Shown here: positions 53,055 through 63,733 of the stretch, piece by piece
Layout of the letters: each line of letters opens with the position of its first letter
Position numbering within the stretch: position 1 is the first letter of the stretch
Assembly (NCBI RefSeq): GCF_902832845.1
Contig: NZ_CADFDB010000001.1
Coordinates: 62,001-126,000, forward strand
Source of the DNA: Burkholderia metallica
GTDB lineage: Bacteria > Pseudomonadota > Gammaproteobacteria > Burkholderiales > Burkholderiaceae
Length of the DNA: 64,000 bases
Direction of reading: 5' to 3'
Notes under the pieces: generated by a model
The model's input: the letters and a program-made list of their open reading frames with translations, nothing else
Databases searched by the model: none
What the model was told of the DNA's origin: nothing
Position numbers and translations under genes: made by a program

Positions 53055-54041
53055 TCAGCGCACTTCGGCCGCCGTGTCGAGCGGCCGGCGCGGCGAGCGT
53101 CCGGCCGGCGCGCCCGCGCCGAGGAAGCGCACGCCCGTCGCGGCTTCCGACGCTTCCCACAGCAGCGCCGCCGACGCCACGTCGCGCGCGGCACGCGGCA
53201 CGCTCGCGCGCGCCGGCAGCCCGCGCGACTCGAACCAGCCGGACGGCCCGATATACGCGCCGCCGGCGAGATCGGGTGCGGTCGCCGCATGAATCGCGGG
53301 CAGCGCGCCCTGATCGGCCGGCTGCGCGAGATAACGGTTCGCGGCGCGCATCAGCGCGGCGCGAAGCGGCGCCCCGTCCATCGCCGGGCCCGCGAACTGC
53401 AGGTTGGTCGCCGCGTAGCCCGGGTGCGCGGCCACGCTGATGCCGGCGAACGCCGCGCGCTCGAAACGGCGCTGCAGTTCGATCGCGAACACGAGATTCG
53501 CGAGCTTGCTGTCGCAATAGGCGAGATAACGGTTGTAGCGGTGCTCGGCGCGCAGGTCGTCGACGCGGATCCGGCCGCCGCGGTTCAGGCCGCTCGACAT
53601 CGTCACGACACGTGCGCGGCGCGCGGCGCGCAGCGCGGGCAGCAGATGGCCGGTCAGCGCGAAATGGCCGAGGTGGTTGGTGCCGAACTGCATCTCGAAG
53701 CCGTCGTGCGTATGGCGCAGCGGCAGGAACATCACGCCGGCGTTGTTGCAGAGGATGTCGACGCGGCCATGGCGTTCGGCGACGTCGGCCGCAAAGCGCG
53801 CGATGGACGCGAGGTCGGCCAGGTCGAGCGGATCGACTTCGACCCGGGCATCGGGATGGAGCCGGCGGATCGCGTCGGCGGCCTGCGCGGCGCGGGCGGC
53901 GTCGCGGCAACCCATCACGACCGTCGCGCCTTTCGCGGCCAGCGTTTCGGCGAGCTGCCAGCCGAGGCCGCTGTTGGCGCCGGTCACGACCGCGACCTTG
54001 CCGCCCTGCGCCGGGACGTGGCGCGCGCTCCATGCATGCAT
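53055..54041 (-). CDS. Short-chain dehydrogenase/reductase (retinol-dehydrogenase-like)
   Basis: 328 residues. NAD(P) motif VVTGANSGLGWQLAETLAAK, CNNAGVM, catalytic Ser in VVTMSSGLNRGG and Y-x3-K in LAYCDSKLANLVF. The ATG at 54041 is preceded by AAGGAGG. The C-terminal extension (SEAATGVRFLG) exceeds that of classical SDRs, as in the RDH-like group. Substrate unknown. A perfect dyad (54086-54103) 45 bp upstream is a probable repressor site. Confidence 0.88.
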   Translation of the reverse strand: MHAWSARHVPAQGGKVAVVTGANSGLGWQLAETLAAKGATVVMGCRDAARAAQAADAIRRLHPDARVEVDPLDLADLASIARFAADVAERHGRVDILCNNAGVMFLPLRHTHDGFEMQFGTNHLGHFALTGHLLPALRAARRARVVTMSSGLNRGGRIRVDDLRAEHRYNRYLAYCDSKLANLVFAIELQRRFERAAFAGISVAAHPGYAATNLQFAGPAMDGAPLRAALMRAANRYLAQPADQGALPAIHAATAPDLAGGAYIGPSGWFESRGLPARASVPRAARDVASAALLWEASEAATGVRFLGAGAPAGRSPRRPLDTAAEVR

Positions 54042-54085
54042 GTCTGCCTCCTTCGGCGCGACCGGGCGGTCGCGACGCGTAATCA

Positions 54086-54103
54086 TTACATCGATTGATG
54101 TAA
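54086..54103 (-). promoter_or_regulatory. TetR-type dyad upstream of SDR gene
   Basis: ATTACATCGATTGATGTAA contains TTACATC and GATGTAA as exact inverted repeats around GATT. Size and composition are typical of TetR-family operators. No regulator gene adjoins. It lies in the promoter region of the SDR gene. The rest of 54042-54207 carries no gene. Confidence 0.6.
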
Positions 54104-54207
54104 CGATAGTGCGCGCAGGCGCGGCAGACAAGCGGGGGAATTAGGCACGCGCTTCTAGCGCGGGCGCATCGCGGGATGTCGAGCCCGTGACACGCGGCGG
54201 GCGGGAT

Positions 54208-54498
54208 TTACCTGCCGCCGGCCAGCGCGAGCACTTCCGCGGCGGAGATCATCGCGGCCGCGTTCGCGGGGGCCGGGCGCTCGGCCGGGCGGAATACTTC
54301 GTCGCCGCGATGGATGACCTGGCGCGACAGCGCGCAGGTGCCGGTGCGCTGCGCGAAGCGGCGGCGCCAGCGCTGTTCGCCGTAATGACAGCGGCCGGGT
54401 TCGACCCAGCGGACGACGAGCAGCGTATCGGAGCGTTCGAGGATTTCGACGTGGACGTCGGTGGGATCGAGCACAGGCAGGGATTTGGAGGCCTTCAT
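54208..54498 (-). CDS. DUF3331 protein
   Basis: 96 residues from the ATG at 54498, preceded by AGGAAA; a GTG at 54549 would add 17 residues. The DUF3331 pattern is visible: LLVVRWVEPGRCHYGEQRWR and CALSRQVIHRGDEVFRP. These small proteins are common in Burkholderia, often near regulators, and their role is unknown. The single conserved Cys in GRCHYGEQ and another in TGTCALS may bind metal. Confidence 0.8.
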   Translation of the reverse strand: MKASKSLPVLDPTDVHVEILERSDTLLVVRWVEPGRCHYGEQRWRRRFAQRTGTCALSRQVIHRGDEVFRPAERPAPANAAAMISAAEVLALAGGR

Positions 54499-54691
54499 TT
54501 TGCCGTTTCCTAAAGCTCGTGCGGTTTCGGCCGTGGCAGTGGATGTCACTACCCGAGGGCGAATCCGTAGCGGTTTCCATGAGTGGTGCGCTAAATGTAA
54601 GCGTCTGTGACCGGAAAAAACATCCTGTCTGGCTCAAATTACCTTTTGCCGATTCAGAAACAATCCACGCTTATTTTCTTGAAAACCACAG

Positions 54692-54723
54692 ACAAAAACG
54701 CCCCGGACGTGAAGTCCGGGGCG
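54692..54723 (-). terminator. Strong minus-strand terminator without an upstream gene (small RNA candidate)
   Basis: CGCCCCGGAC (54699-54708), loop GTGAA, GTCCGGGGCG (54714-54723). On the minus strand it ends in TTTTTGTC. No coding frame on the minus strand feeds it: 54724-55163 lacks a supported gene. The simplest reading is the 3' end of a small RNA of up to a few hundred nt starting within 54724-55060. Alternatively it ends an untranslated remnant. Confidence 0.55.
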
Positions 54724-55067
54724 GAAAATCGGCCCGCGCGCCGTGTCTGCTCGCCCAGTCACGGTGCCCATCGCCGGGGGACGGAGGTGCCCGCAGGGAT
54801 CGAACGCGGGCGGGGAGGCGACGGGCCGGAAGCGCGGTCCGGTACGTGATGATCGCGCGCGCATCCCGTTGAGACCCTGACGCGAACATGACTTTTTCGT
54901 CAGGTTCGCGCGGCGCCGCGCCGGGCGTGGGCGAAGGCGCCGCTCCAAGGCCCCGACGACAGGGGCGCTGCGGCAGATCCGGGAGTGTTCTTGCGGCGGC
55001 CGTCGACCCGCGAAGCTTCCCGCGTCGTCCGATTTTCCCGTCGGGGTAAATACTGAATCCTGATTCC
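54724..55067. other. Non-coding stretch upstream of fucose operon
   Basis: About 340 bp without a supported gene on either strand; open frames here lack starts or coding character. The minus strand may hold the body of the candidate small RNA ending at 54692, including a hairpin CCCGC/GCGGG near 54790-54815. Confidence 0.4.
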
Positions 55068-55107
55068 GTGACAAACGCGAAACCGCTTCCTATTATTGGT
55101 TGGACCT
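55068..55107 (+). promoter_or_regulatory. Fucose operon promoter with FadR/GntR-like operator
   Basis: GTGACA (55068-55073), a 17-bp spacer and TATTAT (55091-55096) form a good sigma-70 promoter. TGGTTGGACC (55097-55106) follows directly and fits the FadR-type GntR consensus TnGTnnnACnA except for its last base. It overlaps the expected start of transcription. The GntR protein encoded at 63734 is the natural candidate repressor. Confidence 0.6.
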
Positions 55108-55163
55108 TTAGTCCTTTGTGCCAATCGGCCGACGGCTGGCCGGCTTTTTCGGGAGAGTTGCTC

Positions 55164-55928
55164 ATGAGATTGCAGGGCAAGCGCGCGCTGGTGACGGCGG
55201 CCGGGCAGGGCATTGGCCGCGCGACCGCGCTGCGGTTCGCGAGCGAGGGCGCCGACGTGCTGGCGACCGACATCAACGAAGCCGCGCTCGTGCGGCTCGA
55301 GGCCGATGCCGAACGTGAGGGCGGCCGGCTCGTCACGCGGCGGCTCGACGTGACCGACGCGCAGGCCGTCGCGGCGCTCGCCGCGCAGGAGCGCGCGTTC
55401 GACGTGCTGTTCAACTGTGCGGGCTATGTGCACCACGGCTCGATCCTCGATTGCGACGAAGACGCGTGGGCGTTCTCGCTGAACCTGAACGTCACGTCGA
55501 TGTACCGGCTGATCCGCGCGCTGCTGCCGGCGATGCTCGAAGCCGGCGGCGGGTCGATCATCAACATGGCGTCGGCCGCATCGAGCGTGAAGGGCGTGCC
55601 GAACCGCTTCGTCTACGGCACCACCAAGGCGGCCGTGATCGGGCTGACCAAGGCGGTGGCCGCCGATTTCGTCGAACGCGGCATCCGCTGCAACGCGATC
55701 TGCCCGGGCACGATCGAATCGCCATCGCTGGAGCAGCGGATCGCCGACCAGGCGCGCACGCGCCACGTGTCGACCGACGAGGTGCGCCAGGCGTTCGTCG
55801 CGCGCCAGCCAATCGGCCGCATCGGCAGCGCGGACGAAGTGGCCGCGCTCGCGCTGTACCTCGCCTCCGACGAAGCCTCGTTCACGACCGGCGCGATCCA
55901 TCTGATCGACGGCGGCTGGTCAAACTGA
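55164..55928 (+). CDS. 2-keto-3-deoxy-L-fuconate dehydrogenase (SDR)
   Basis: 254 residues, classical SDR. TAAGQGIGRATALRFASEG for NAD, FNCAGYVHHG, catalytic Ser in INMASAASSVKG and Y-x3-K in FVYGTTKAAVIGL, then RCNAICPGTIESPSL. The match is to the SDR that oxidises 2-keto-3-deoxy-L-fuconate to the 2,4-diketo acid in the non-phosphorylated L-fucose route. The ATG at 55164 begins at the SDR core after GGGAGAG. First gene of the fucose operon. Confidence 0.88.
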   Translation: MRLQGKRALVTAAGQGIGRATALRFASEGADVLATDINEAALVRLEADAEREGGRLVTRRLDVTDAQAVAALAAQERAFDVLFNCAGYVHHGSILDCDEDAWAFSLNLNVTSMYRLIRALLPAMLEAGGGSIINMASAASSVKGVPNRFVYGTTKAAVIGLTKAVAADFVERGIRCNAICPGTIESPSLEQRIADQARTRHVSTDEVRQAFVARQPIGRIGSADEVAALALYLASDEASFTTGAIHLIDGGWSN

Positions 55929-55994
55929 CCATGTCAAACTGACCTGACCGATCGAGCCTTCCCATTCACCTTCCGTTTCCGTTCAGACGACGAC

Positions 55995-56837
55995 ATGAAA
56001 CTGCTGAGATTTGGCGACAAACACCATGAAAAGCCGGGCCTGCTCGATGCGCAGGGCCGCATTCGCGACCTGTCCGGCGTGATCGACGACATCGCCGGCG
56101 ATGCGCTGACGCCGGCCTCGCTCGCGCGGCTGCGCGACATCCCGCCGTCGTCGCTGCCGCTCGTCGACGGTACGCCGCGCATCGGCGCGTGCGTCGGCCG
56201 GGTCGGCAAGTTCATCTGCATCGGCCTCAACTATTCCGACCACGCGGCCGAATCGGGGATGGACGTCCCGAAGGAGCCCGTCGTGTTCGGCAAGTGGACG
56301 AGCGCGATCTCGGGACCGAACGACGACGTCGAGATTCCGCGCGGCTCGGAGAAGACCGACTGGGAGGTCGAGCTCGGCGTCGTGATCGGCCAGGGCGGCC
56401 GCTATATCGACGAAGCCGACGCGCTGTCGCACGTCGCCGGCTACTGCGTGGTGAACGACGTGTCGGAGCGCGAATACCAGCTCGAACGCGGCGGCACGTG
56501 GGACAAGGGCAAGGGCAACGACACGTTCGGCCCGCTCGGCCCGTGGCTCGTGACGGCCGACGAAGTGCCCGATCCGCATGCGCTGCGGCTGTGGCTCGAC
56601 GTCGACGGCCATCGCTACCAGAACGGCACGACCGCGACGATGGTGTTCCGCGTGCCGCACCTGATCAGCTATCTGAGCCGCTTCATGAGCCTGCAGCCGG
56701 GCGACGTGATCTCGACCGGCACGCCGCCGGGTGTGGGCCTCGGGCAGAAACCGCCCGTCTATCTGCGCGCCGGGCAGGTGATCACGCTCGGCATCGACGG
56801 GCTCGGCGAGCAGCGCCAGCGCACCGTGCAGGCCTGA
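55995..56837 (+). CDS. 2,4-diketo-3-deoxy-L-fuconate hydrolase (FAH family)
   Basis: 280 residues. The fumarylacetoacetate-hydrolase fold has [20 protein letters not shown], the acidic metal ligands in [18 protein letters not shown] and the [18 protein letters not shown] loop. In this pathway it cleaves 2,4-diketo-3-deoxy-L-fuconate to pyruvate and L-lactate. It lies between the SDR and the dehydratase, so substrate assignment rests on context. Confidence 0.9.
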   Translation: MKLLRFGDKHHEKPGLLDAQGRIRDLSGVIDDIAGDALTPASLARLRDIPPSSLPLVDGTPRIGACVGRVGKFICIGLNYSDHAAESGMDVPKEPVVFGKWTSAISGPNDDVEIPRGSEKTDWEVELGVVIGQGGRYIDEADALSHVAGYCVVNDVSEREYQLERGGTWDKGKGNDTFGPLGPWLVTADEVPDPHALRLWLDVDGHRYQNGTTATMVFRVPHLISYLSRFMSLQPGDVISTGTPPGVGLGQKPPVYLRAGQVITLGIDGLGEQRQRTVQA

Positions 56838-56860
56838 ATTCCTTTCGCGGACGATTCGTC

Positions 56861-58985
<2,125 letters not shown>

Positions 58986-58997
58986 GGGCCGCGATCC

Positions 58998-60536
58998 ATG
59001 CAACCCGACCTGAACCTGCCCGCCACGCCGCCGCTGATCGCGCTGACCGGCATCGGCAAGCGCTTTCCGGGCGTGCAGGCGCTCGACGATTGCCGTTTCG
59101 ACCTGCGCGCGGGCGAAGTGCATGCGCTGATGGGCGAGAACGGCGCCGGCAAGTCGACGCTGATGAAGATCCTCGCGGGCGTCTACCAGCGCGACGAAGG
59201 CGAGATACGGATGGACGGCCGCGCGGTGGAGATCGCCGATCCGCGCGGCGCGCAGGCGCTCGGCATCGGCATCATCCATCAGGAACTGAACCTGATGAAC
59301 CACTTGAGCGTCGCGCAGAACATCTTCATCGGCCGCGAGCCGCGCGGCCGCTTCGGCGTGTTCGTCGACGAAGACAAACTGAACCGCGATGCAGCCGCGA
59401 TCTTTCAGCGGATGCGGCTCGATCTCGATCCGCGCACGCCGGTGGGCCGGCTCACGGTCGCGAAGCAGCAGATGGTCGAGATCGCGAAGGCGCTGTCGTT
59501 CGACTCGCGCGTGCTGATCATGGACGAACCAACCGCCGCGCTGAACAACGCGGAGATCGCCGAGCTGTTCCGCATCATCGGCGACCTGCGCGCGCACGGT
59601 GTCGGCATCGTCTACATCTCGCACAAGATGGACGAGCTGCGCCAGATCGCCGATCGCGTGACCGTGATGCGCGACGGCAAGTACGTCGCGACCGTGCCGA
59701 TGGCCGGCACGTCGATGGAGTCGATCATCGCGATGATGGTCGGCCGCCAGCTCGCCACCGAATCCCGCACGCCGCCCGATACGTCGGCGAACGATATCGC
59801 GCTCGAAGTGCGCGGGCTGTCGCGCGGCCGCGCGATCCGCGACGTCGGCTTCACGCTGCGGCGCGGCGAGATTCTCGGCTTCGCCGGGCTGATGGGCGCG
59901 GGTCGCACCGAGGTCGCGCGCGCGGTGTTCGGCGCCGACCCGGTCGACGCGGGCGAGATCCGCGTGCACGGCAGGGCCGTGACGATCCGCACGCCGGCCG
60001 ATGCGGTCCGGCACGGCATCGGCTACCTGTCCGAAGACCGCAAGCACTTCGGGCTCGCGGTCGGGATGGACGTGCAGAACAACATCGCGCTGTCGAGCAT
60101 GCGCCGCTTCGTGCGCCGCGGCGTGTTTCTCGATGCGCGCAAGATGCGCGACACCGCGCAGTCGTACGTACGGCAGCTCGCGATTCGCACGCCGTCGGTC
60201 GCGCAGCCGGCGCGCCTGCTGTCGGGCGGCAACCAGCAGAAGATCGTGATCGCGAAGTGGTTGCTGCGCGATTGCGACATCCTGTTCTTCGACGAGCCGA
60301 CCCGCGGCATCGACGTCGGCGCGAAAAGCGAGATCTACAAGCTGCTCGACGCACTCGCCGCCGACGGCAAGGCGATCGTGATGATCTCGTCGGAGCTGCC
60401 CGAGGTGCTGCGCATGAGCCACCGGATTCTCGTGATGTGCGAAGGCCGCGTGACGGGCGAACTGCGCGCGGCCGACGCCACGCAGGAAAAGATCATGCAG
60501 CTCGCGACGCAGCGCGAGTCGACCGTGTTGTCCTGA
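58998..60536 (+). CDS. Sugar ABC transporter ATP-binding protein (RbsA-like, two NBDs)
   Basis: 512 residues with two ABC domains. NBD1 has Walker [18 protein letters not shown], signature [15 protein letters not shown] and Walker [16 protein letters not shown]2 has a degenerate Walker A region ([19 protein letters not shown]), signature [15 protein letters not shown] and [14 protein letters not shown]. This is the RbsA/MglA pattern. It powers sugar import with the permease and binding protein encoded next. Likely ligand L-fucose, from context. Confidence 0.94.
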   Translation: MQPDLNLPATPPLIALTGIGKRFPGVQALDDCRFDLRAGEVHALMGENGAGKSTLMKILAGVYQRDEGEIRMDGRAVEIADPRGAQALGIGIIHQELNLMNHLSVAQNIFIGREPRGRFGVFVDEDKLNRDAAAIFQRMRLDLDPRTPVGRLTVAKQQMVEIAKALSFDSRVLIMDEPTAALNNAEIAELFRIIGDLRAHGVGIVYISHKMDELRQIADRVTVMRDGKYVATVPMAGTSMESIIAMMVGRQLATESRTPPDTSANDIALEVRGLSRGRAIRDVGFTLRRGEILGFAGLMGAGRTEVARAVFGADPVDAGEIRVHGRAVTIRTPADAVRHGIGYLSEDRKHFGLAVGMDVQNNIALSSMRRFVRRGVFLDARKMRDTAQSYVRQLAIRTPSVAQPARLLSGGNQQKIVIAKWLLRDCDILFFDEPTRGIDVGAKSEIYKLLDALAADGKAIVMISSELPEVLRMSHRILVMCEGRVTGELRAADATQEKIMQLATQRESTVLS

Positions 60537-60561
60537 TTCCGATTCAGACGTCTACCCAATC

Positions 60562-61599
60562 ATGTCCAACGATACGCATCCCGTTCCGCCCCTGGCCTCC
60601 GGCGACCCGCCGGCCGCCGCATCGCGCCTGAAGTCGCGCTTCTTCAACCCGGCCGCGCGGCAGAAGCTGCTCGCGTTCGCGAGCCTCGTGCTGCTGATCG
60701 TGTTCTTCAGCGTCGCGTCGCCGAACTTCCTCGAAGTCGACAACCTCGTGTCGATCCTGCAGGCCACCGCGGTGAACGGCGTGCTGGCCGTCGCGTGTAC
60801 GTACGTGATCATCACGTCGGGCATCGACCTGTCGGTCGGCACGCTGATGACGTTCTGCGCGGTGATGGCCGGCGTCGTGCTGACGAAGTGGGGAATGCCG
60901 CTGCCGCTCGGGATTCTGGCCGCGCTCGGTTTCGGCGCGCTGTCCGGCTGCGTGTCGGGCTTCGTGATCGCGAAGATGAAGGTGCCGCCGTTCATCGCGA
61001 CGCTCGGGATGATGATGCTGCTCAAGGGGCTGTCGCTCGTGATCTCGGGCACGCGGCCGATCTACTTCAACGACACGCCGGGCTTCACGTCGATCGCGCA
61101 GGATTCGCTGATCGGCAACCTGATTCCCGCGCTGCCGATTCCGAACGCGGTGCTGATCCTGTTCCTCGTCGCGATCGGCGCGTCGATCGTGCTGAACCGC
61201 ACGATCTTCGGCCGCTACACGTTCGCGCTCGGCAGCAACGAGGAAGCGCTGCGGCTGTCCGGCGTGAACGTCGATGCATGGAAGATCGCGGTCTACACGT
61301 TCAGCGGCGCGGTATGCGGGATCGCGGGACTGCTGATCGCGTCGCGGCTCAATTCCGCGCAGCCCGCGCTCGGGCAGGGCTACGAGCTCGATGCGATCGC
61401 GGCCGTCGTGATCGGCGGCACGTCGCTGTCGGGCGGCGCGGGCAGCATCGTCGGCACCATCATCGGCGCGTTCATCATGAGCGTGCTGACCAACGGCCTG
61501 CGCATCATGTCGGTCGCGCAGGAATGGCAGACGGTCGTGACGGGCGTGATCATCATTCTCGCCGTCTACGTCGACATCCTGCGCCGGCGCCGCCGCTGA
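60562..61599 (+). CDS. Sugar ABC transporter permease (RbsC-like)
   Basis: 345 residues with 8-10 membrane helices. RbsC signatures are VIITSGIDLSVGTLMTFCAV, FVIAKMKVPPFIATLGMMML, YTFALGSNEEALRLSGVNVD and IGGTSLSGGAGSIVGTIIGA. It forms the channel of the fucose importer. It starts 25 bp after the ATPase gene. Confidence 0.94.
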   Translation: MSNDTHPVPPLASGDPPAAASRLKSRFFNPAARQKLLAFASLVLLIVFFSVASPNFLEVDNLVSILQATAVNGVLAVACTYVIITSGIDLSVGTLMTFCAVMAGVVLTKWGMPLPLGILAALGFGALSGCVSGFVIAKMKVPPFIATLGMMMLLKGLSLVISGTRPIYFNDTPGFTSIAQDSLIGNLIPALPIPNAVLILFLVAIGASIVLNRTIFGRYTFALGSNEEALRLSGVNVDAWKIAVYTFSGAVCGIAGLLIASRLNSAQPALGQGYELDAIAAVVIGGTSLSGGAGSIVGTIIGAFIMSVLTNGLRIMSVAQEWQTVVTGVIIILAVYVDILRRRRR

Positions 61600-61687
61600 G
61601 GCACGCACCTGTGCATGCATGTGCTTCATCGCCGGTTCCGGCCGGCGTTCCAGTCGTTCCAGTCGATACGAAAAAAGGAGACGCGAA

Positions 61688-62629
61688 GTGATCAGGAGCA
61701 AGGTGTTGAATGCGGTCGTCGGGCTGACGTTCGCCGTCGGCGTCACGGCCGGCGCGCACGCGCAGGAAGCGTATATCCCGCTGATCTCGAAAGGGTTCCA
61801 GCATCAGTTCTGGCAGGCCGTGAAATCGGGCGCGATGCAGGCCGCGAAGGACTACAAGGTGAAGGTGACGTTCGAAGGCCCCGAAACCGAGGCGATGGTC
61901 GACAAGCAGATCGACATGCTGTCGGCCGCGATCGCGAAGAAACCGGCCGCGCTCGGCTTCGCCGCGCTCGACAGCAAGGCCGCGCTGCCGCTGTTGAAGA
62001 AGGCGCAGGCCGAGAAGATTCCGGTGATCGCGTTCGACTCGGGCGTGGACAGCGACATCCCGGTGACGACGGCCGCGACCAACAACAAGGCCGCCGCCGC
62101 GCTCGCCGCCGACAAGCTCGCCGCGCTGATCGGCGACGAAGGCGAGGTGGCTGTGGTCGCGCACGACCAGACGAGCCGCACCGGCATCGACCGCCGCGAC
62201 GGCTTCCTCGACCGGATGAAGGCCGCGCACCCGAAGGTGCAGGTCGTGACCGTGCAGTACGGCGAAGGCGACCAGCTAAAGTCGACCGAAGTGACGAAGT
62301 CGATCCTGCAGGCGTATCCGAAGCTCAAGGGGCTGTTCGGCACCAACGAGGGCTCGGCGATCGGCGTGGTCAACGGCGTGCGCGAGATGAAGCGCAAGGT
62401 CGTGATCGTCGGCTACGATTCGGGCAAGCAGCAGAAGGATGCGATCCGCAGCGGGCTGATGGCCGGCGCGATCACGCAGAACCCGATCGGGATCGGCTAC
62501 AAGACGGTCGAGGCGGCCGTGAAGGCGACCAAGGGCGAGAAGCTGCCGAAGGTCATCGATACCGGGTTCTATTGGTACGACAAGACCAATATCGACGATC
62601 CGAAGATCGCGGCGGTGCTGTACGACTGA
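61688..62629 (+). CDS. Sugar ABC transporter substrate-binding protein (RbsB-like)
   Basis: 313 residues from a GTG preceded by AAGGAGA; the upstream ATG at 61619 would disrupt the signal peptide. Signal peptide ends near GAHAQ. The periplasmic-binding fold type I shows FQHQFWQAVKSGAMQAAKDY, DSGVDSDIPVTTAATNNKAA and GLFGTNEGSAIGVVNGVRE. It delivers the sugar, probably L-fucose, to the permease. Confidence 0.93.
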   Translation: MIRSKVLNAVVGLTFAVGVTAGAHAQEAYIPLISKGFQHQFWQAVKSGAMQAAKDYKVKVTFEGPETEAMVDKQIDMLSAAIAKKPAALGFAALDSKAALPLLKKAQAEKIPVIAFDSGVDSDIPVTTAATNNKAAAALAADKLAALIGDEGEVAVVAHDQTSRTGIDRRDGFLDRMKAAHPKVQVVTVQYGEGDQLKSTEVTKSILQAYPKLKGLFGTNEGSAIGVVNGVREMKRKVVIVGYDSGKQQKDAIRSGLMAGAITQNPIGIGYKTVEAAVKATKGEKLPKVIDTGFYWYDKTNIDDPKIAAVLYD

Positions 62630-62701
62630 TTGCCGCGTCGAGCGGCGGGGGCGGCGGCAGCACACGCCGCCGCCGCTGCGGCGACCGGACACGAGGGCAT
62701 C

Positions 62702-63574
62702 ATGAGCGCAATGCGTATCGATTCGCATCAGCACTTCTGGCGTTATCGCGCGGCCGACTACCCGTGGATCGGCCCGGGGATGGACGTGCTCGCGCGCGAC
62801 TATCTGCCCGATGCGCTGGGGCCGCTGATGCATGCGCAGGCGCTCGGCGCGTCGATCGCGGTGCAGGCGCGCGCCGGGCGCGACGAGACGGCGTTCCTGC
62901 TCGATCTCGCGCGCGACGATGCGCGCATCGCGGCGGTGGTCGGCTGGGAGGATCTCGCCGCGCCGCAGCTCGCCGAGCGCATCGCCGAATGGCGCAGCCC
63001 GAAGCTGCGCGGCTTTCGTCACCAGGTGCAGGACGAAGCCGACGTCGCGGCGTTCGTCGCGGACGCGGGCTTCAATCGCGGCGTCGCATGGCTGCAGGAG
63101 AACGGTTACGTGTACGACGTGCTCGTGTTCGAACGCCAGTTGCCGGACGTGCGCGCGTTTTGCGCGCGGCACGATGCGCACTGGCTCGTGCTCGACCATG
63201 TCGGCAAGCCCGCGCTGGCGGCATTCGAGCATGACGAAACCGCGTTGCCGCGCTGGCGCGCGGCGCTGCATGAACTGGGCGCGATGCCGCATGTCGCGTG
63301 CAAGCTGTCGGGGCTCGTGACCGAGGCCGACTGGCGGCGCGGATTGCGCGCGCGGGACATCCGGCACATCGAGCAATGCCTCGATGCGGCGCTCGACGCG
63401 TTCGGCCCGCAGCGGCTGATGTTCGGGTCGGACTGGCCCGTGTGCCTGCTGGCCGCGTCGTACGACGAAGTCGCGTCGCTCGTCGAGCGCTGGGCCGAAA
63501 CGCGGCTGTCGGCGGCCGAGCGCGACGCATTGTGGGGCGGCACGGCCGCGCGGTGTTACGGGGTGCCGGCGTGA
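62702..63574 (+). CDS. L-fucono-1,5-lactonase (COG3618 amidohydrolase)
   Basis: 290 residues. It begins RIDSHQHFWRYRAADYPWIG with the metal-binding HxH, and continues LRGFRHQVQDEADV, LVLDHVGKPAL, HVACKLSGLVTEADW and RLMFGSDWPVCLLAASYDEV (Asp). COG3618 members of this type hydrolyse L-fucono-1,5-lactone, as shown in B. multivorans. Operon position between the transporter and the regulator agrees. Confidence 0.92.
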   Translation: MSAMRIDSHQHFWRYRAADYPWIGPGMDVLARDYLPDALGPLMHAQALGASIAVQARAGRDETAFLLDLARDDARIAAVVGWEDLAAPQLAERIAEWRSPKLRGFRHQVQDEADVAAFVADAGFNRGVAWLQENGYVYDVLVFERQLPDVRAFCARHDAHWLVLDHVGKPALAAFEHDETALPRWRAALHELGAMPHVACKLSGLVTEADWRRGLRARDIRHIEQCLDAALDAFGPQRLMFGSDWPVCLLAASYDEVASLVERWAETRLSAAERDALWGGTAARCYGVPA

Positions 63575-63668
63575 GTGCGCGGCTTCGTCGGACGCATGCC
63601 GGCGGCCGTCGTCGCGCATCGATGGTTGCGGCCGCATCGATGCGCGGGGCGGCTCACGGGCCCCGCCA

Positions 63669-63708
63669 TATAAAATAGGCGCGAACGGTCTGCGCGATTC
63701 GTCGGACC
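63669..63708 (+). promoter_or_regulatory. Promoter and dyad upstream of GntR gene
   Basis: TATAAAAT (63669-63676) is a strong -10-like element. CGGTCTG (63686-63692) and CGGACCG (63703-63709) form a 7-bp dyad with one mismatch and a 10-nt spacer at the expected transcription start. It shares GGACC with the fucose promoter operator at 55097. It may be the autoregulatory site of the GntR protein. Confidence 0.4.
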
Positions 63709-63733
63709 GAAACCGATTACCAGCGTCGAACGT

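Noticed and set aside
54775-54815. GTTCGATCC-like sequence on the minus strand resembling a tRNA T-loop
   Set aside because: No acceptor stem, anticodon arm or CCA-compatible end; it is only a small CCCGC/GCGGG hairpin.
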